Shown in pieces: positions 33,509 to 44,399 of a DNA stretch of 64,000 nucleotides. The first letter of the stretch is position 1; each line of letters begins with the position of its first letter. The stretch lies in assembly GCA_946902985.2 (NCBI GenBank), contig OX336389.2, positions 978,456,084 to 978,520,083 of the forward strand, written 5' to 3'. A program made the position numbers and the translations under genes. The DNA is from Meconema thalassinum. Taxonomy: Eukaryota; Arthropoda; Insecta; Orthoptera; Tettigoniidae. The notes beneath the pieces are model-generated. The model saw nothing but the letters and a program-made list of their open reading frames with translations. It made no database searches and had not been told where the DNA came from.

Positions 33509-35724
33509 GGTCAGAATCTCAGTCTGTAGCATGCCCTGTCCATACAATTATACAGGAACCCTATGACCTAAATGTAAGAAATGAATTATTACATGAACTA
33601 AATGATGAAGGTATTATTCAGGAAGTGGTTAGTAAGAGCCCCAATAGTTAAATTTAACGTGTCCGAGGCGTACACATATGTTTTGATTGATGGTGGTTGT
33701 ATGAAGAGTTGCATAAGTAGTGCATTTTATGATAAAATGAAAGGAACTGGAGTAAATATTGAGGAGATGCCAATTAAAAGCACTTTTGTTATCACAGCTG
33801 TTGGGAAGAGGTCTAAAGTAATTTCTAAGCAAGTTTTAGTAGACATTAAAATTAATAATCATGTAGAGAAGCAGATTTGCCTTGTAATTCCAAATTTAGT
33901 ATTCAGTGTTATCTTGGGTTCAGAGTGGCTAAGTAGAGTGTCTGGTAACTTATGTTATGATGTAGGGAGTTTGAAATTTAAATGGGGAGATTCTGAAGTA
34001 GAAGTAGCGTTCAATGACCATATTCAGAGGAGTAGTATTGTAGGTGTGATTTGTACTTTAAATGAGATATCGCCAGCCGTAGAGCGGGGTTCTCCATGTT
34101 TTGTGGGCAGTGTGATTACGAACGGAAGTCTAGAGGACTCGTTACGTGATGCTGCATTTCAGGGTAATATAGAGGTGGAACAATGTGTTCGGCTCTATGA
34201 TGTGATATTGTGTAATAGGAGAGTTTTTGAGGATCGCATTGGTATGGCCAATTGCTATACACATTCATTGAACGTTATTGATAGGTCAGTATTCACAGGA
34301 CATAGATATCCTGTACCTTTCGCTTATCAGAGTGCAGTTGAGGCACAAATTAATCAGATGCTTGAAGATGGGATTATTGAGCACTCTAACAGTCCATATG
34401 TTAATTCTTTGATCACGGTACCCAAGACCGACGGCACAGTTCGTATTTGTTTAGACGCTCGTTTGGTTAACAGTAGAATTAGTTCAGATCAGCTGAAATC
34501 TATGTCAATAGAGGAATTAATGCAAACATTTGAGGGGAAGAAGTATTTCACTTGTGTAGATTTGAGTTCCAGTTTTTGGCAAGTGCCACTTATGTACGAA
34601 GATAGACCATTTACAGCTTTTAGTCATAAATATAACCTTTATCAATTTTGTAGAACACCTTATGGGTTAAAGAGTAGTTCAGCAGCTTTAATTAGGGCTT
34701 TAAACAGGCATTAGGGGATGACACAGGAGAGTTTGTAACCATTTACATAGATATGGTAATTAGTTCACGCAGTTTTGAGGAGCATCTAGGTCATTTAGAT
34801 ATATTTTTTCAGAAGTTAGATCAGGCAGGGTTCACTTTGAAGCTGTCTAAGTCGTCATTCTGTCAGTCAGAAGTGACATTTTTAGGTCATAGAGTGTCGA
34901 GTAGAGGTGTAACACTAGAAGAAAGTAGGGTTAATAAGATACTTCACGCAGAGGTGCCACAGAATGTTAAACAGTTAAAAACTTACCTGGGAATTTGCAA
35001 CTTTTTAGGAGGTTCGTTCTTAAATACTCAGGGTTGGTAGAACCATTCAGGGAATTGCTTAAAAGTGGGACTCGGTGGAGATGGGAGTCCAAGCATGATC
35101 AGGCTTTTAGAGCGCTGAAGGAAGGTTTTGAGAAAGCTGTAGTGCTGAAATATCCGTTAAAAGATAAGGAATATGTGGTTATGACAGATGCTTCACATAT
35201 AGGCATTGCTGGAGTATTATGTCAGAAAGATGATGAGGGTAATCTGTGCATTGTATCTTTAGCCGCGAGGACTGACAGCAGCAGAGAAAAGATACACGAT
35301 TTCTGAGTTAGAGCTTTTAGGTATTGTTTTCAGTTTAGGGAAATTTAGAATGTATTTAGTAGGGGGGAAATTTGAGATCCACACAGATCACCATGCATTA
35401 CTGTATATGAGGACTTGTAAACTCAGTTCTAACAGAGTTAGTAGGTGGATTCTTGCTCTGCAGGAATACGAATTCACAGTAAAATATATTAAAGGTAAAG
35501 ATAACATTCTTGCAGACATGCTATCGAGGGACACTAATTTATGTAGGGATTATCCTGTGGTTAAAGCAGAGGACGGTATTTTAATATGTGCATGTGTGGA
35601 CAGTAGCAACAGGGCATCGCTACAGACACTGAGAAATATGCTAGTGGAGCAACGTGATGACGTTAAGTTAAAGGAGCCACTGGCTAGGTTGGAAACAGGT
35701 GAAGAAGAGTATGTGAAAGTATGA
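33509..35724 (+). pseudogene. Pol: protease, RT, RNase H of second gypsy element
   Basis: The protease reads LIDGGCMKSCIS (33683-33718), with DGG in place of the canonical DTG/DSG. RT motifs are VRICLDARLVN, TCVDLSSSFWQV and YGLKSSSAAL; the catalytic box at about 34744 reads YIDM instead of YIDD, so RT should be dead. Frame changes occur near 34712, 35020 and 35270. RNase H is recognisable (VMTDASHIGIAG, then EIHTDHHALLY). A single in-frame TGA at 35722 separates it from integrase. Confidence 0.85.
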
Positions 35725-35739
35725 CGGTTCACGTACAAG

Positions 35740-36828
35740 ATGCAGGATGGGCTTCTTGCAACGAAATGTAGGAATAATCGGTGGGCAATATGTGTTCCTG
35801 CCACTTTGCGGGAGGAGCTAATTTGGTTCATCCATAGGGAATTAGGACACTTTGGTGCTGCCAATGTCTTCTATGAAATTGGTCGCGACTTCATTTGGAG
35901 TAAAATGGGAAGGGACGTTAGGAGGATTTTAGCTAAGTGTGACACCTGTCAAAGGAGTAAATATCCAGTTAAATATTTAGTGGGGGAGAGATCTGCAGTT
36001 CTCACCAGTAGTCCCGGCGAACTACTGTGTGTGGATTTATTTGGCCCGATCGTTAAAGGACAGTACGGCTACGAGTACATTTTTATAGTTATTGACGCTT
36101 TTAGTAAGTATGTCAAGCTATATCCACTAAGGAAAGCCACGGGACTAGCGTGTAGCCGTCTGATCATTAATAAGTATGTACCTGAGTTTGGCATTCCTCT
36201 CAGGATACTATCTGACAGTGGACCACAGTTTACTGCAAAGAAATGGAGAACCAGTATGCAGGAAGCTGGTATAACACACGTTCATTCCTCTGTAAGGTTC
36301 CCTCAGGGTAATTCTGCAGAGCGTCCATTAAGGGAAGTGGCTCGTCTTTTTCGGACTCTAGTGCATGACAAGCATGCGGCCTGGGTTGGACATCTTCCCA
36401 AGGTCGAGACTTGGCTGAATTCTGTCCAGCATGAGAGCACGAAATTGACGCCATACGAAGTTCACTTCGGAAAAAGACCACAAAATGAACTAGCGAGGGT
36501 GTTGGGATTAAATGAGGGTAAGCAACCGGGGATGGATTACATTGTCCAGTTGGCGAAACAGAATTTATCTAAGTCAGCACAAAAGAGAATTCGCCAACAA
36601 AAAGAAACTAAATTTGACCTATTCGAGCCGGGAGACAGAGTCTTACTTAGAGTGCCGAAACAGTCAAATAAGCTAGAGAAAGTCATGTCCAAGTTCTATT
36701 ATCTCTACGAGGGCCCATTTATAGTTTCCAAACGTATTGGGAAAACAGCATATGTGCTGGAGAATAGTGAGGGAAACAGATTATACGGGACGTATAATAT
36801 ACATAGTCTCCGAAAGTATGTGTCATAA
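35740..36828 (+). CDS. Integrase domain of second gypsy element, open
   Basis: An open 362-codon frame, in phase with the RNase H frame upstream but separated from it by one TGA. Zinc region HRELGHFG...CDTCQRSK at about 32-71, catalytic Asp99 (CVDLFGP), Asp159 (SDSGPQF) and Glu194 (NSAERPL), giving D-35-E. A C-terminal chromatin/DNA-binding region follows (GDRVLLRVPK, YEGPFIV). Normally it would be cleaved from Gag-Pol; here the ATG at 35740 would be its only start. All catalytic residues are retained although the rest of pol is broken. Confidence 0.85.
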   Translation: MQDGLLATKCRNNRWAICVPATLREELIWFIHRELGHFGAANVFYEIGRDFIWSKMGRDVRRILAKCDTCQRSKYPVKYLVGERSAVLTSSPGELLCVDLFGPIVKGQYGYEYIFIVIDAFSKYVKLYPLRKATGLACSRLIINKYVPEFGIPLRILSDSGPQFTAKKWRTSMQEAGITHVHSSVRFPQGNSAERPLREVARLFRTLVHDKHAAWVGHLPKVETWLNSVQHESTKLTPYEVHFGKRPQNELARVLGLNEGKQPGMDYIVQLAKQNLSKSAQKRIRQQKETKFDLFEPGDRVLLRVPKQSNKLEKVMSKFYYLYEGPFIVSKRIGKTAYVLENSEGNRLYGTYNIHSLRKYVS

Positions 36829-37901
36829 AGTGAGGATGTTTAGCTGGCGAGCCAGCCTATCAAATGAGTAAGTCTGGTGTCTGGTGCGTGGAAGATCTGG
36901 TCTTCAAGGCAGGCGTATCAGAAGTCACACAGGGGGGTAGTATGTAAGTAAATGAGAGTTTTTAAGGTAGAGGGAAATATGACGGGATTGTCGGATGCTC
37001 TTGAGCACTAAAATGTCTCGATACACCAAGGCCAGAATTTGGTAGCGCTGGTGAATTCCCATTTGCCTCCTAGAGATGGGTGAGCGCTTGAACAGGGTAT
37101 TTTTGCTTAAGGCGTCCACGAGGCAAAAGATGGGCCATCAGAAGGCGAGACAGTCCTTCATGAAACTCATACATATCAGCACACGTGATTTCTGTTTACG
37201 GCCTCGCCATGTAAGATTTGTAAGTGTGTAATTTAAGGTAATTTGTACAAAGGTATTATTTGTGTCAGGAGAACTGGTCTGTGTTGAGAACTAGTATTAA
37301 GTAGAATATGGTCTACGGGAACTTAACAAGACAGGGCGATTACGGCACAGAAATATTTGGTGTTATGTGTAATGCGCACTTACTGTTATTTTTTTTTCAG
37401 AAGTCAATATTAATTTAATCTACTTTAAAGAGAGACCAAGTATTATGGTCACGAGGCGCTGCCACAATAGTGTGATCGTGTGCTCAGTGATAAATGGGAT
37501 TAATTTCACCATAAGGAAGGGACCTCCAGTGAAATTAGGAAGTTCTATGGAGATATAAATATATCAGAACACCTTCAATGCGTGTGATATGACATCATAA
37601 ATACATAGTGCTCACACATTAATTATGTCTATTTCTCCAACATAGAGAAATTTGAGAGGCGGAAATATCCGTGGAACACTATTCTATATGTAAAACATTG
37701 GACTGGTTGCAAAGTGCAATCCATAGTGACAACAAACTTTGACGCAAAGTGCGTAAAGAAAAATTATGAGTGCATATATCTGTAATTTAGGGTGATTTAA
37801 TTTATGTAATATGTATTTTTGATGGGGATTATTAACGTGTCTGGGATAATCGGATAATGGACCGTCGTCACGGTAAATCATCCGATGATCCGAGGCGAAT
37901 A
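36829..37901 (+). other. Non-coding 3' region of second gypsy element
   Basis: 1.07 kb between the integrase stop and the 3' LTR, with no recognisable ORF. A purine-rich AGGGGGGTAG at 36931 would suit a polypurine tract but lies about 960 bp from the LTR; the bases just before the LTR (GATGATCCGAGGCGAATA) are a poor tract. Confidence 0.6.
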
Positions 37902-39248
37902 TGTAACGTGTTTTTCGAGGGGTTTTTATGCAAATGGCATAAGTCAGTAGGAAGCCATTCTATATTTATTTACGCGGCAAATTGTTCAGCCAAGAGAATT
38001 TTTCATGTTAATTTATTATTATTAATTTATTATAATTATTATTAAGGTATTTTCGGAGCATTTTATAAAAATTATTAGCATTCAGATAGGTTTTCTATGT
38101 CTTAGAAAACGCTATCAAGCAAATTATTACGAACGACAATATCATAGAAAATTATGTGATTGCGGAATTTTACGGAGTTTTCGTCAGTTAGGGTATATCG
38201 AGAGACGTGACTCACTGGGAATTCAAGTACACGCTTAATCTTGTCGGAAAGCATGACGCAATCCTGGGTCGCAGCGTCAAGGAAAGGCGAATGTATGGAA
38301 CGGAAAACGACTTCTCCCTCCCGCCGAGTGTAATGAGCCAGAGTGGGGATCTAGCGCGTAGGGAGCAGCCAATCAGTGGAGGCCACACAAGCTAGAAGTC
38401 GGATGAAGAGTGGGGATGCGACGGGTGCATATATCGTTCAGTGTTCCGTGGAACGAGGACTAACTGTATAGAACTTAACGAGTACGGTTGTACGCGGGAG
38501 TCGCTCCGATGTTCCGTGAAGTGGAGGACTAACTTTTGTAAAACTTAACCAGTGTGGTTGTACGAGTGTTTGGGTCCGATGTACGGACCATAGAATTATC
38601 TAATCTACCAGAATCTCATCAAATATCGACAAAGATGTCGACGTCCAGGAGACTGTGGGAAGCTCACAGCATCATCCAGTACGAGGGAAAGGCTTCGGCC
38701 ATTTCCAGTGGTAAGCGCGAATGACGCAGAAATACGCAATCTCTCATTTCTCTTGGTTTTATATTTCATATTTCAGTAACTTCATAGCTTGGAAATGAGA
38801 GTAAAATCAATATTTATCAGACTCCGTTTTCACGTAATTTTCTATCGGTAATATTAAAATCACAACGCTCCTATTTAAATTTTAAACTTATTATTATTAT
38901 TAATTTTGCTATTCTTGTTTTATATAATAAATTCATTTCTTTTACAATGCAATCTTTGCTTTCAGTAGGTAGCATTAGATATAGACCAATTCCTTCTCCT
39001 GATACAATTGTTTGTTGGGTTAATGATCAAATCATACCACGATCTGAGTGAATAGAGTCTTGAAGGTGTTCTGCCAGAGCTAGACGTTGTTAAATACAAA
39101 TTTAGATAACATTGCATTGAGGTCTTGGCACCCATTAAAACAACATAGCTTAGGCAAAGGTAAACAGTTACATTTATCTCCCAACAGTTAGGGGCAGTCA
39201 AACCGTTACAATTGTCGCTACCAACATGGGGCATTAATAACTGCTACA
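37902..39248 (+). repeat. 3' LTR of second gypsy element
   Basis: Aligns with 30180-31571 with few differences until the tandem modules, where it has fewer copies. It ends CTGCTACA, followed by the ACCT duplication. Confidence 0.85.
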
Positions 39249-39252
39249 ACCT

Positions 39253-39364
39253 GTTAGTTCTTTTATTTTATAGATGTAAATTCTGACGTGTCCTATATCA
39301 AAAATGTATTGAATGCATGTATTTGATCAAATGGAATTAATAAAAATCTATCTATCTATCTATC
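39253..39364 (+). mobile_element. 3' end of the interrupted CR1-like LINE
   Basis: Resumes after the ACCT duplication and ends AATAAAAATCTATCTATC with further TCTA units, a short-repeat tail typical of CR1/L2-type LINEs. Confidence 0.7.
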
Positions 39365-39944
39365 ATGTTATTTGGTCGACACCATTCGTAACTGGGGTGA
39401 CATGATTCCCGCCGTTCCTATGCTGTGGTTGGGAGTTGGAGGTGGATCACGATGAGAAATGAGCATTGCGATGCTACGTAGTCAATGCCGTTTTTAAGTG
39501 GGTTGACGCACTTCTCACTTCCCGTACACTTAAAGTATACGGTCATGGGAAAAGAGGCGAGTAGGTTTCAGGATGTTTTGTGACGGGCGCCCACTCACCT
39601 TTGGCAGGATTCACACAGTCGTCCTGATCACAACTACGCGATCGGGGATGGATTTAATGATATTACACATTCGGCGCCGATATCGGTCCGTTTGAAGAGA
39701 TTCCCGTAGGCAAGTCGAGCGGTTCGCCGGCCGTCTTGAGGATGTGATTTTGGTGGATGAACGTTCGAAGTAGGTGTTGGATCGAATTATGGAGGTTTGA
39801 GATAACCAGCTAATTTTATATATCCAATGGAATCAAAGTTCGAAGGAAAATTCGACATATAACGGAATTTCCTATTAACAATACTGTAGACTACCCGAGA
39901 CTAAGGATGTCGCTAACTTTCGAGACGGAGAGATTGTATATATA
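39365..39944. other. Spacer with two copies of the ~78-bp repeat motif
   Basis: Related copies of the 25155-25660 repeat lie near 39460 and 39657 (TATTACACATTCGGCGCCG). No gene. Confidence 0.5.
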
Positions 39945-40781
39945 TCAGGTGGCTCATTTTCCCCGTACAATCTACTTATAGGTGTCCCGCATGTACTAAT
40001 GATGAACAGGTCAAATAACTGAATTCCTAAGGGGTATCCTTTAATGCAAGCAGGTTACGTTAGAATGCCAAGAGATGACAACCAGACAACCGCTCGCTGC
40101 ATGTTCCTTGATGCTCTCGTCTAAGGCGACCCATTGTGTTATGAAACCTCGCTTTCGTGCGCATAGTAGTCGGCAGGTAGGCCTACTTGGTACAGCAGTA
40201 CAGTTACTGTCAACATATCGGCAATGGGTGAGGTGTTCACCAACAACGAGTACACACACATAATTTTAATCTACGGAGAATCTGGTGGCAATCTTGCCAA
40301 AGCTCGCCCATTATATAGGAGTTTCCAAATAGACGTCTGCCTTCTGTACACGTATTTTACCAAACAGGGCTGTAATTAAGAGCTAATGGATTGTTCAAGC
40401 ACATACCAGCTGGGTACGCAGACCCATTTGCGGTAATACTGCCATTGTGCAGAATGCACAGCAGTGCTGTGATCTAATTCCTTTACAAGATACGTTTAAT
40501 TACACCGTACTGTTATAATAAAATAATAATGATAATAATCTTGTTGCAGTACATGTGTAGTAAAATTACTGCTTAATGTTGCACAACATCCGACATACTG
40601 TATAGCACGTTGTAGCGCTCCTTTGCAAACAGCGATTAAACATAGTTCCGTAACAAACAGGGTTCATTTGTAAATATGCCAAAGATTAAGAAAATAAAGT
40701 TTAATAACGCATTAATTTTTTACATGTACCGTACAAAAATTCTCTACCAAAAACCCTACATATTATTGCTTCAAAAGTAGA

Positions 40782-43700
40782 TCATCATCATCATTTCCCC
40801 TTATCCAGCTTCTGCCGGGTCGGGGTATTTATGGCACTTCTCCACTTTCCTCTTTCCTTCCACCATTCTTCTTCCACGATCTTGTCCCAGTCCAGATTTC
40901 TTTTTCTCACGCTGTTCTTCACTGAATCAATCCACCTTGTTCTAGGTCTTCCCCTTGCTCTCTTACCCTTGCACTTCGCCTCCAGCATCTGTCTTGGTAT
41001 TCTATTTTCCTCCATCCTCTTTACATGTCCAAACCACATTAGTTTATTCTTCTCAATTCTCTCATTTAGTTTTCCCATCCCAACTTCCTTCCTAACATCT
41101 TCATTCCTCACTCTGTCTTTCCTTGTCTTACCTATCATACTTCTTAGGAATTTCATTTCACTGGCTTGGATTCTACTCTCTTGCCTGCTCGTCAGGGTCC
41201 AAGTCTCAGCTGCATACGTTAATATGGGTACATAGTACATTTTATACATTACCTCCCTGCTTTTCCTTGGTACTTCCTTATCCCAAACAAGTTTTCTTAC
41301 ACTTTGATAGAATGCATTGCTCTGCTGTACCCTCCTGCCAATCTCCATGTCCAACCTACCAGTTTGCATCAATTCACTTCCTAGGTATTTGAACGTGTCC
41401 ACAATTTCCAAACTCTGACTTCCAATTTTCACAATGCCCTTTCCTTGTCTTTCCCCTCTTGTCATCACCATGGTCTTGCTTTTCTCTATACTGATTTTCA
41501 GGCCATACTTCTGAATATTTTCGTTCAGTGCATCTAGTTGTTTTTGCACTTCTTCGGTGTTCCTTCCCCAGACCACAATATCGTCTGCAAATAATAGTAA
41601 CTTCATTTCTTTATGTCCATATGCTTCCTTTGTTTCCTTTACAATTTCATCCATTACCATTATGAATAAAAGAGGTGACAGCACACTCCCCTGTCTTAGT
41701 CCAGTCTTGTTCCTAAACCAATCTGTCTTTCCAACAGGGGTCAGAACCCTGCTAACACAGTTGTTGTACATTGCTTGCACCATTTCCAACATTTCTCTTC
41801 CCAGTCTCTTCTTAACCATGGTTTCCCATACCTTCTCTCTGGGGACACTATCATATGCCTTTTCTAGATCTATGAAAGTCATGATCAAATCCTCTCCATA
41901 TTCCCAGTTCTTTTCCATCACCTGCCTCAAGCTAAAGATTGGGTCCACTGTGGATCTTCCACTCCTGAAGCCATACTGTTCCTCTTGCAACTCTCCTTCC
42001 ACCTTTCTTCTCATTCTTCTTTCTAATATCCTTTCCAGTATTTTTACTATCTGTGATATGAGGGTGATCCCTCTATAGTTATCACACACTTTCTTGTCCC
42101 CTTTCTTAAACACTGGTATTATTAGCCCTTTCACCCAGTCTTCTGGTACACATTTCCGTTTCCACACACACTTTAGCAGTCGATACAGCCATTGCATACC
42201 AACAGGTCCAGCAGCCTTTATCATTTCTACACTGATCTCATCCACCCCTGTTGCTTTTCCCATCTTCATCTTCTGTACTGCTAATTCTACCTCCAGCATT
42301 GTTATATCATCTTCTGTTATAGAGTCGTCAGGCTGTGTCACTTCGATCTCACCAGTACAATTGCTCACGTTCAATAGCTTATCGAAATACTCCTTCCATC
42401 GTCCCTTTATCTCTTCCGGGTGTGTTAACAACTCTCCATCTTCCTTTTTCACCAGCTTTGTAGTAACCCTTTCTTTCCTCTTACTTCTTAGAAGCCCATA
42501 CAGCATCCTTTTACTGCCACTTACATCTGTTTCCATTCTTCGTGTAAATTCTTCCCAACTTTTCTTCTTTTCTTCTCCTACCACTTTCTTACACCTCCGT
42601 TTGCTGTCGTGATACTTCCTTTTGCTTTCTTCTGTTTGATCTCGGTTCCATTCTTTCCATGCAGACTTCTTTTCTTTCACTGCTTTCCTCACTTCCTCAT
42701 TCCACCACGGTGTCTCCTTCTCTTTCACTCTTGTTGACGTCCTACCACAAGCACTCTCTGCTGCACCAGCAAATGCCTTTTTAAAGTGGGACCATTCCTC
42801 TTCTACATTTTCCACTTCAGTAACTGGGATTTGTTGCTTCAATCTCTCCTGAAAATCTTCCTGTACAGCTTTGTCTTTCAATTTCCATACTTTTATTTTA
42901 CTTTCTCTGATCTCCTTTAGGTTTTCCAATTTTCCCCATCTAAATTTTGCCACCACAGTTCTATGGTCCCCATCAAATTCTTCTCCTGGTAAAGCTGTCA
43001 CATCCATCAGCTTTCTGCGATTTGTCCTTTCCACCAGGAAGTAGTCAATTACTGATTTTGTTCTTCTATCACCCCACCCATATCTCGTAATTTTCCTGCT
43101 GTTTTTCTTCCGAAACCATGAATTACCCACTATCAGTCCATTCCTTTCACAAAAGTTTACAAGTTCCTCTCCTTCCCGGTTCTTTTTCCCATATCCATAT
43201 GGTCCAACGACTTCTTCCTTTCCTTGTCTCTCATTTCCGACTTGTGCATTCATATCTCCCATGATCACCACTTCTACATCTGAGATTACTCTTTCTACAT
43301 CCTCCAGGAATACTTCAATATCTTCTTCTCTGTTTCCAGTCTGTGGTGCATACACTTGTATGAAGTCCATCACGTCATTCTTCATCTTCATTCTAATTTT
43401 CATTATTCTGTCACTCACACACTCTACCACTTCAACATACTCCTCCAGTTGTTTCGAGGTTATCAGTCCCACGCCATTTTTTGCCTCTTGGCCACCACTC
43501 CAGTATAATGTATATCCTTTCCTCAATTTCTTCCTTCCTTTACCTTTCCATTTCACTTCACTCAGCCCCATCATTCCAACCTTCTCCCTCTCCATGAAGT
43601 CTACCACCTCCTCCACCTTGCCTGTCAGGGTCATGACATTCATGATTCCCACTTTCATTTCGGTTACTGGTCGCCCATTTCTCACAGTTCCCCCAGTACC

Positions 43701-44214
43701 AAAGGAACTGCGCGTCGCCTGCAGGGTACGCCCTAACCTTTTCCGAATCATTGGAAGTGCCATTTCCATTTTAGGCTATTATTACGATGGGGTCGCCACT
43801 CCCAAAGGCATTTTATGAAGCTACTGCCAGCTATTATTCAGGCCGCCCCTAACATGGAGAACAGACGCCCTTGCAGCCGCCCCTAACATGGGAAACAGAC
43901 GCTGCCGATTGATGCTGTACTCATACTATTCCCCGAGTACTGGGTTGCCTCTTCCGCCATCTCCACCGTTCCGAAGTCCATCTTCTCCGCTGCAGATTCC
44001 GTTGAGGTCTTCGCACGTAACCCTGTGCACGGGGCCTATGTTATACCCCATAGGACTGGGTCCTCACCAGAACTTAGCCGGTACTGTAGTTCCATGGTAT
44101 ATTACAGTACCGTTGCCCACCCCCGCGACGTGGACGCGCCTGGCAAGAATTATCCATGTAGCCAATTAGGATTGACTCATGGACCGGGTTAAGGAGCTGT
44201 CTAAATCCAGCCTC
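40782..44214 (-). mobile_element. Full-length single-ORF LINE with 10-bp target duplication
   Basis: Flanked by CAAAAGTAGA at 40772-40781 and 44215-44224. The 3' end is at the left with a (GAT)n tail (seen as ATCATCATC on the plus strand), and the 5' UTR of about 445 bp is at 43770-44214. The 5' UTR has two tandem copies of a ~33-bp unit with GCCGCCCCTAACATGG. The 3433-bp length and intact ORF suggest a recent full-length insertion. Confidence 0.93.
40791..43769 (-). CDS. LINE endonuclease-reverse transcriptase, intact
   Basis: ATG start, 992 codons without interruption. APE-type endonuclease at about 35-280 (NVMTLTGK, GLSEVKWKG, QVYAPQTG, GDMNAQVG, IDYFLV, DGDHRTV). A Lys-rich linker follows. 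RT at about 510-780 (PVFKKGDKKVCDNYRGITL, GFRSGRST, FIDLEKAYDSVPR, GLRQGSVLSPLLF, LLFADDIVVWG). The C-terminus has HVKRMEENRIP and GKRARGRPRTRW and ends near a WW..GKWR motif. One-ORF architecture fits RTE-like or related clades; exact clade unknown. It lies in the DFFB intron in the same orientation as DFFB. All expected catalytic positions are present, so activity is possible. Confidence 0.93.
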   Translation of the reverse strand: MEMALPMIRKRLGRTLQATRSSFGTGGTVRNGRPVTEMKVGIMNVMTLTGKVEEVVDFMEREKVGMMGLSEVKWKGKGRKKLRKGYTLYWSGGQEAKNGVGLITSKQLEEYVEVVECVSDRIMKIRMKMKNDVMDFIQVYAPQTGNREEDIEVFLEDVERVISDVEVVIMGDMNAQVGNERQGKEEVVGPYGYGKKNREGEELVNFCERNGLIVGNSWFRKKNSRKITRYGWGDRRTKSVIDYFLVERTNRRKLMDVTALPGEEFDGDHRTVVAKFRWGKLENLKEIRESKIKVWKLKDKAVQEDFQERLKQQIPVTEVENVEEEWSHFKKAFAGAAESACGRTSTRVKEKETPWWNEEVRKAVKEKKSAWKEWNRDQTEESKRKYHDSKRRCKKVVGEEKKKSWEEFTRRMETDVSGSKRMLYGLLRSKRKERVTTKLVKKEDGELLTHPEEIKGRWKEYFDKLLNVSNCTGEIEVTQPDDSITEDDITMLEVELAVQKMKMGKATGVDEISVEMIKAAGPVGMQWLYRLLKCVWKRKCVPEDWVKGLIIPVFKKGDKKVCDNYRGITLISQIVKILERILERRMRRKVEGELQEEQYGFRSGRSTVDPIFSLRQVMEKNWEYGEDLIMTFIDLEKAYDSVPREKVWETMVKKRLGREMLEMVQAMYNNCVSRVLTPVGKTDWFRNKTGLRQGSVLSPLLFIMVMDEIVKETKEAYGHKEMKLLLFADDIVVWGRNTEEVQKQLDALNENIQKYGLKISIEKSKTMVMTRGERQGKGIVKIGSQSLEIVDTFKYLGSELMQTGRLDMEIGRRVQQSNAFYQSVRKLVWDKEVPRKSREVMYKMYYVPILTYAAETWTLTSRQESRIQASEMKFLRSMIGKTRKDRVRNEDVRKEVGMGKLNERIEKNKLMWFGHVKRMEENRIPRQMLEAKCKGKRARGRPRTRWIDSVKNSVRKRNLDWDKIVEEEWWKERGKWRSAINTPTRQKLDKGK

Positions 44215-44399
44215 CAAAAGTAGAAAATAAAATAAAATCTCACATTTGGATTAAACTTAACGTTTCCTTCTACAACTATTTATAATGCATATACTCAAAA
44301 ACATGCCCTTGATGGTGAATACAATGCTGAACATGTCTCGCAGAGTGTCACTGAAGCACAGACCTCACAAATTCATTGTTGTAATTGAGCATTATTTTC

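Larger units (their letters stand above)
30180..39248 (+). mobile_element. Second gypsy-type LTR retrotransposon, decayed
   Basis: 9069 bp, flanked by ACCT at 30176-30179 and 39249-39252, a 4-bp target duplication, inside the LINE 3' UTR. LTRs are 1392 and 1347 bp, starting TGTAACG and ending CTGCTACA. The internal region holds gag (31685-33508) and pol (33602-36828), both with frameshifts and stops. Domain order PR-RT-RH-IN and integrase similarity place it near the first element, but the LTRs are unrelated. Confidence 0.9.
25661..39364 (+). mobile_element. CR1-like LINE, interrupted by an LTR retrotransposon
   Basis: The leader is at about 25661-25934, ORF1 at 25935-26960 and a decayed ORF2 to about 29982. 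The 3' UTR runs to 30179, is interrupted by the element 30180-39248 (and its 4-bp duplication), and resumes at 39253-39364, ending in AATAAAAA(TCTA)n. The exact 5' end is unknown and no target duplication of the LINE was found. Confidence 0.82.

Noticed and set aside
40831..43818. Long plus-strand frames opposite the LINE (40831-41235, 41557-42078, 42094-42612, 43261-43818)
   Set aside because: They are antisense shadows of the 992-codon LINE ORF, which has complete endonuclease and RT motifs.
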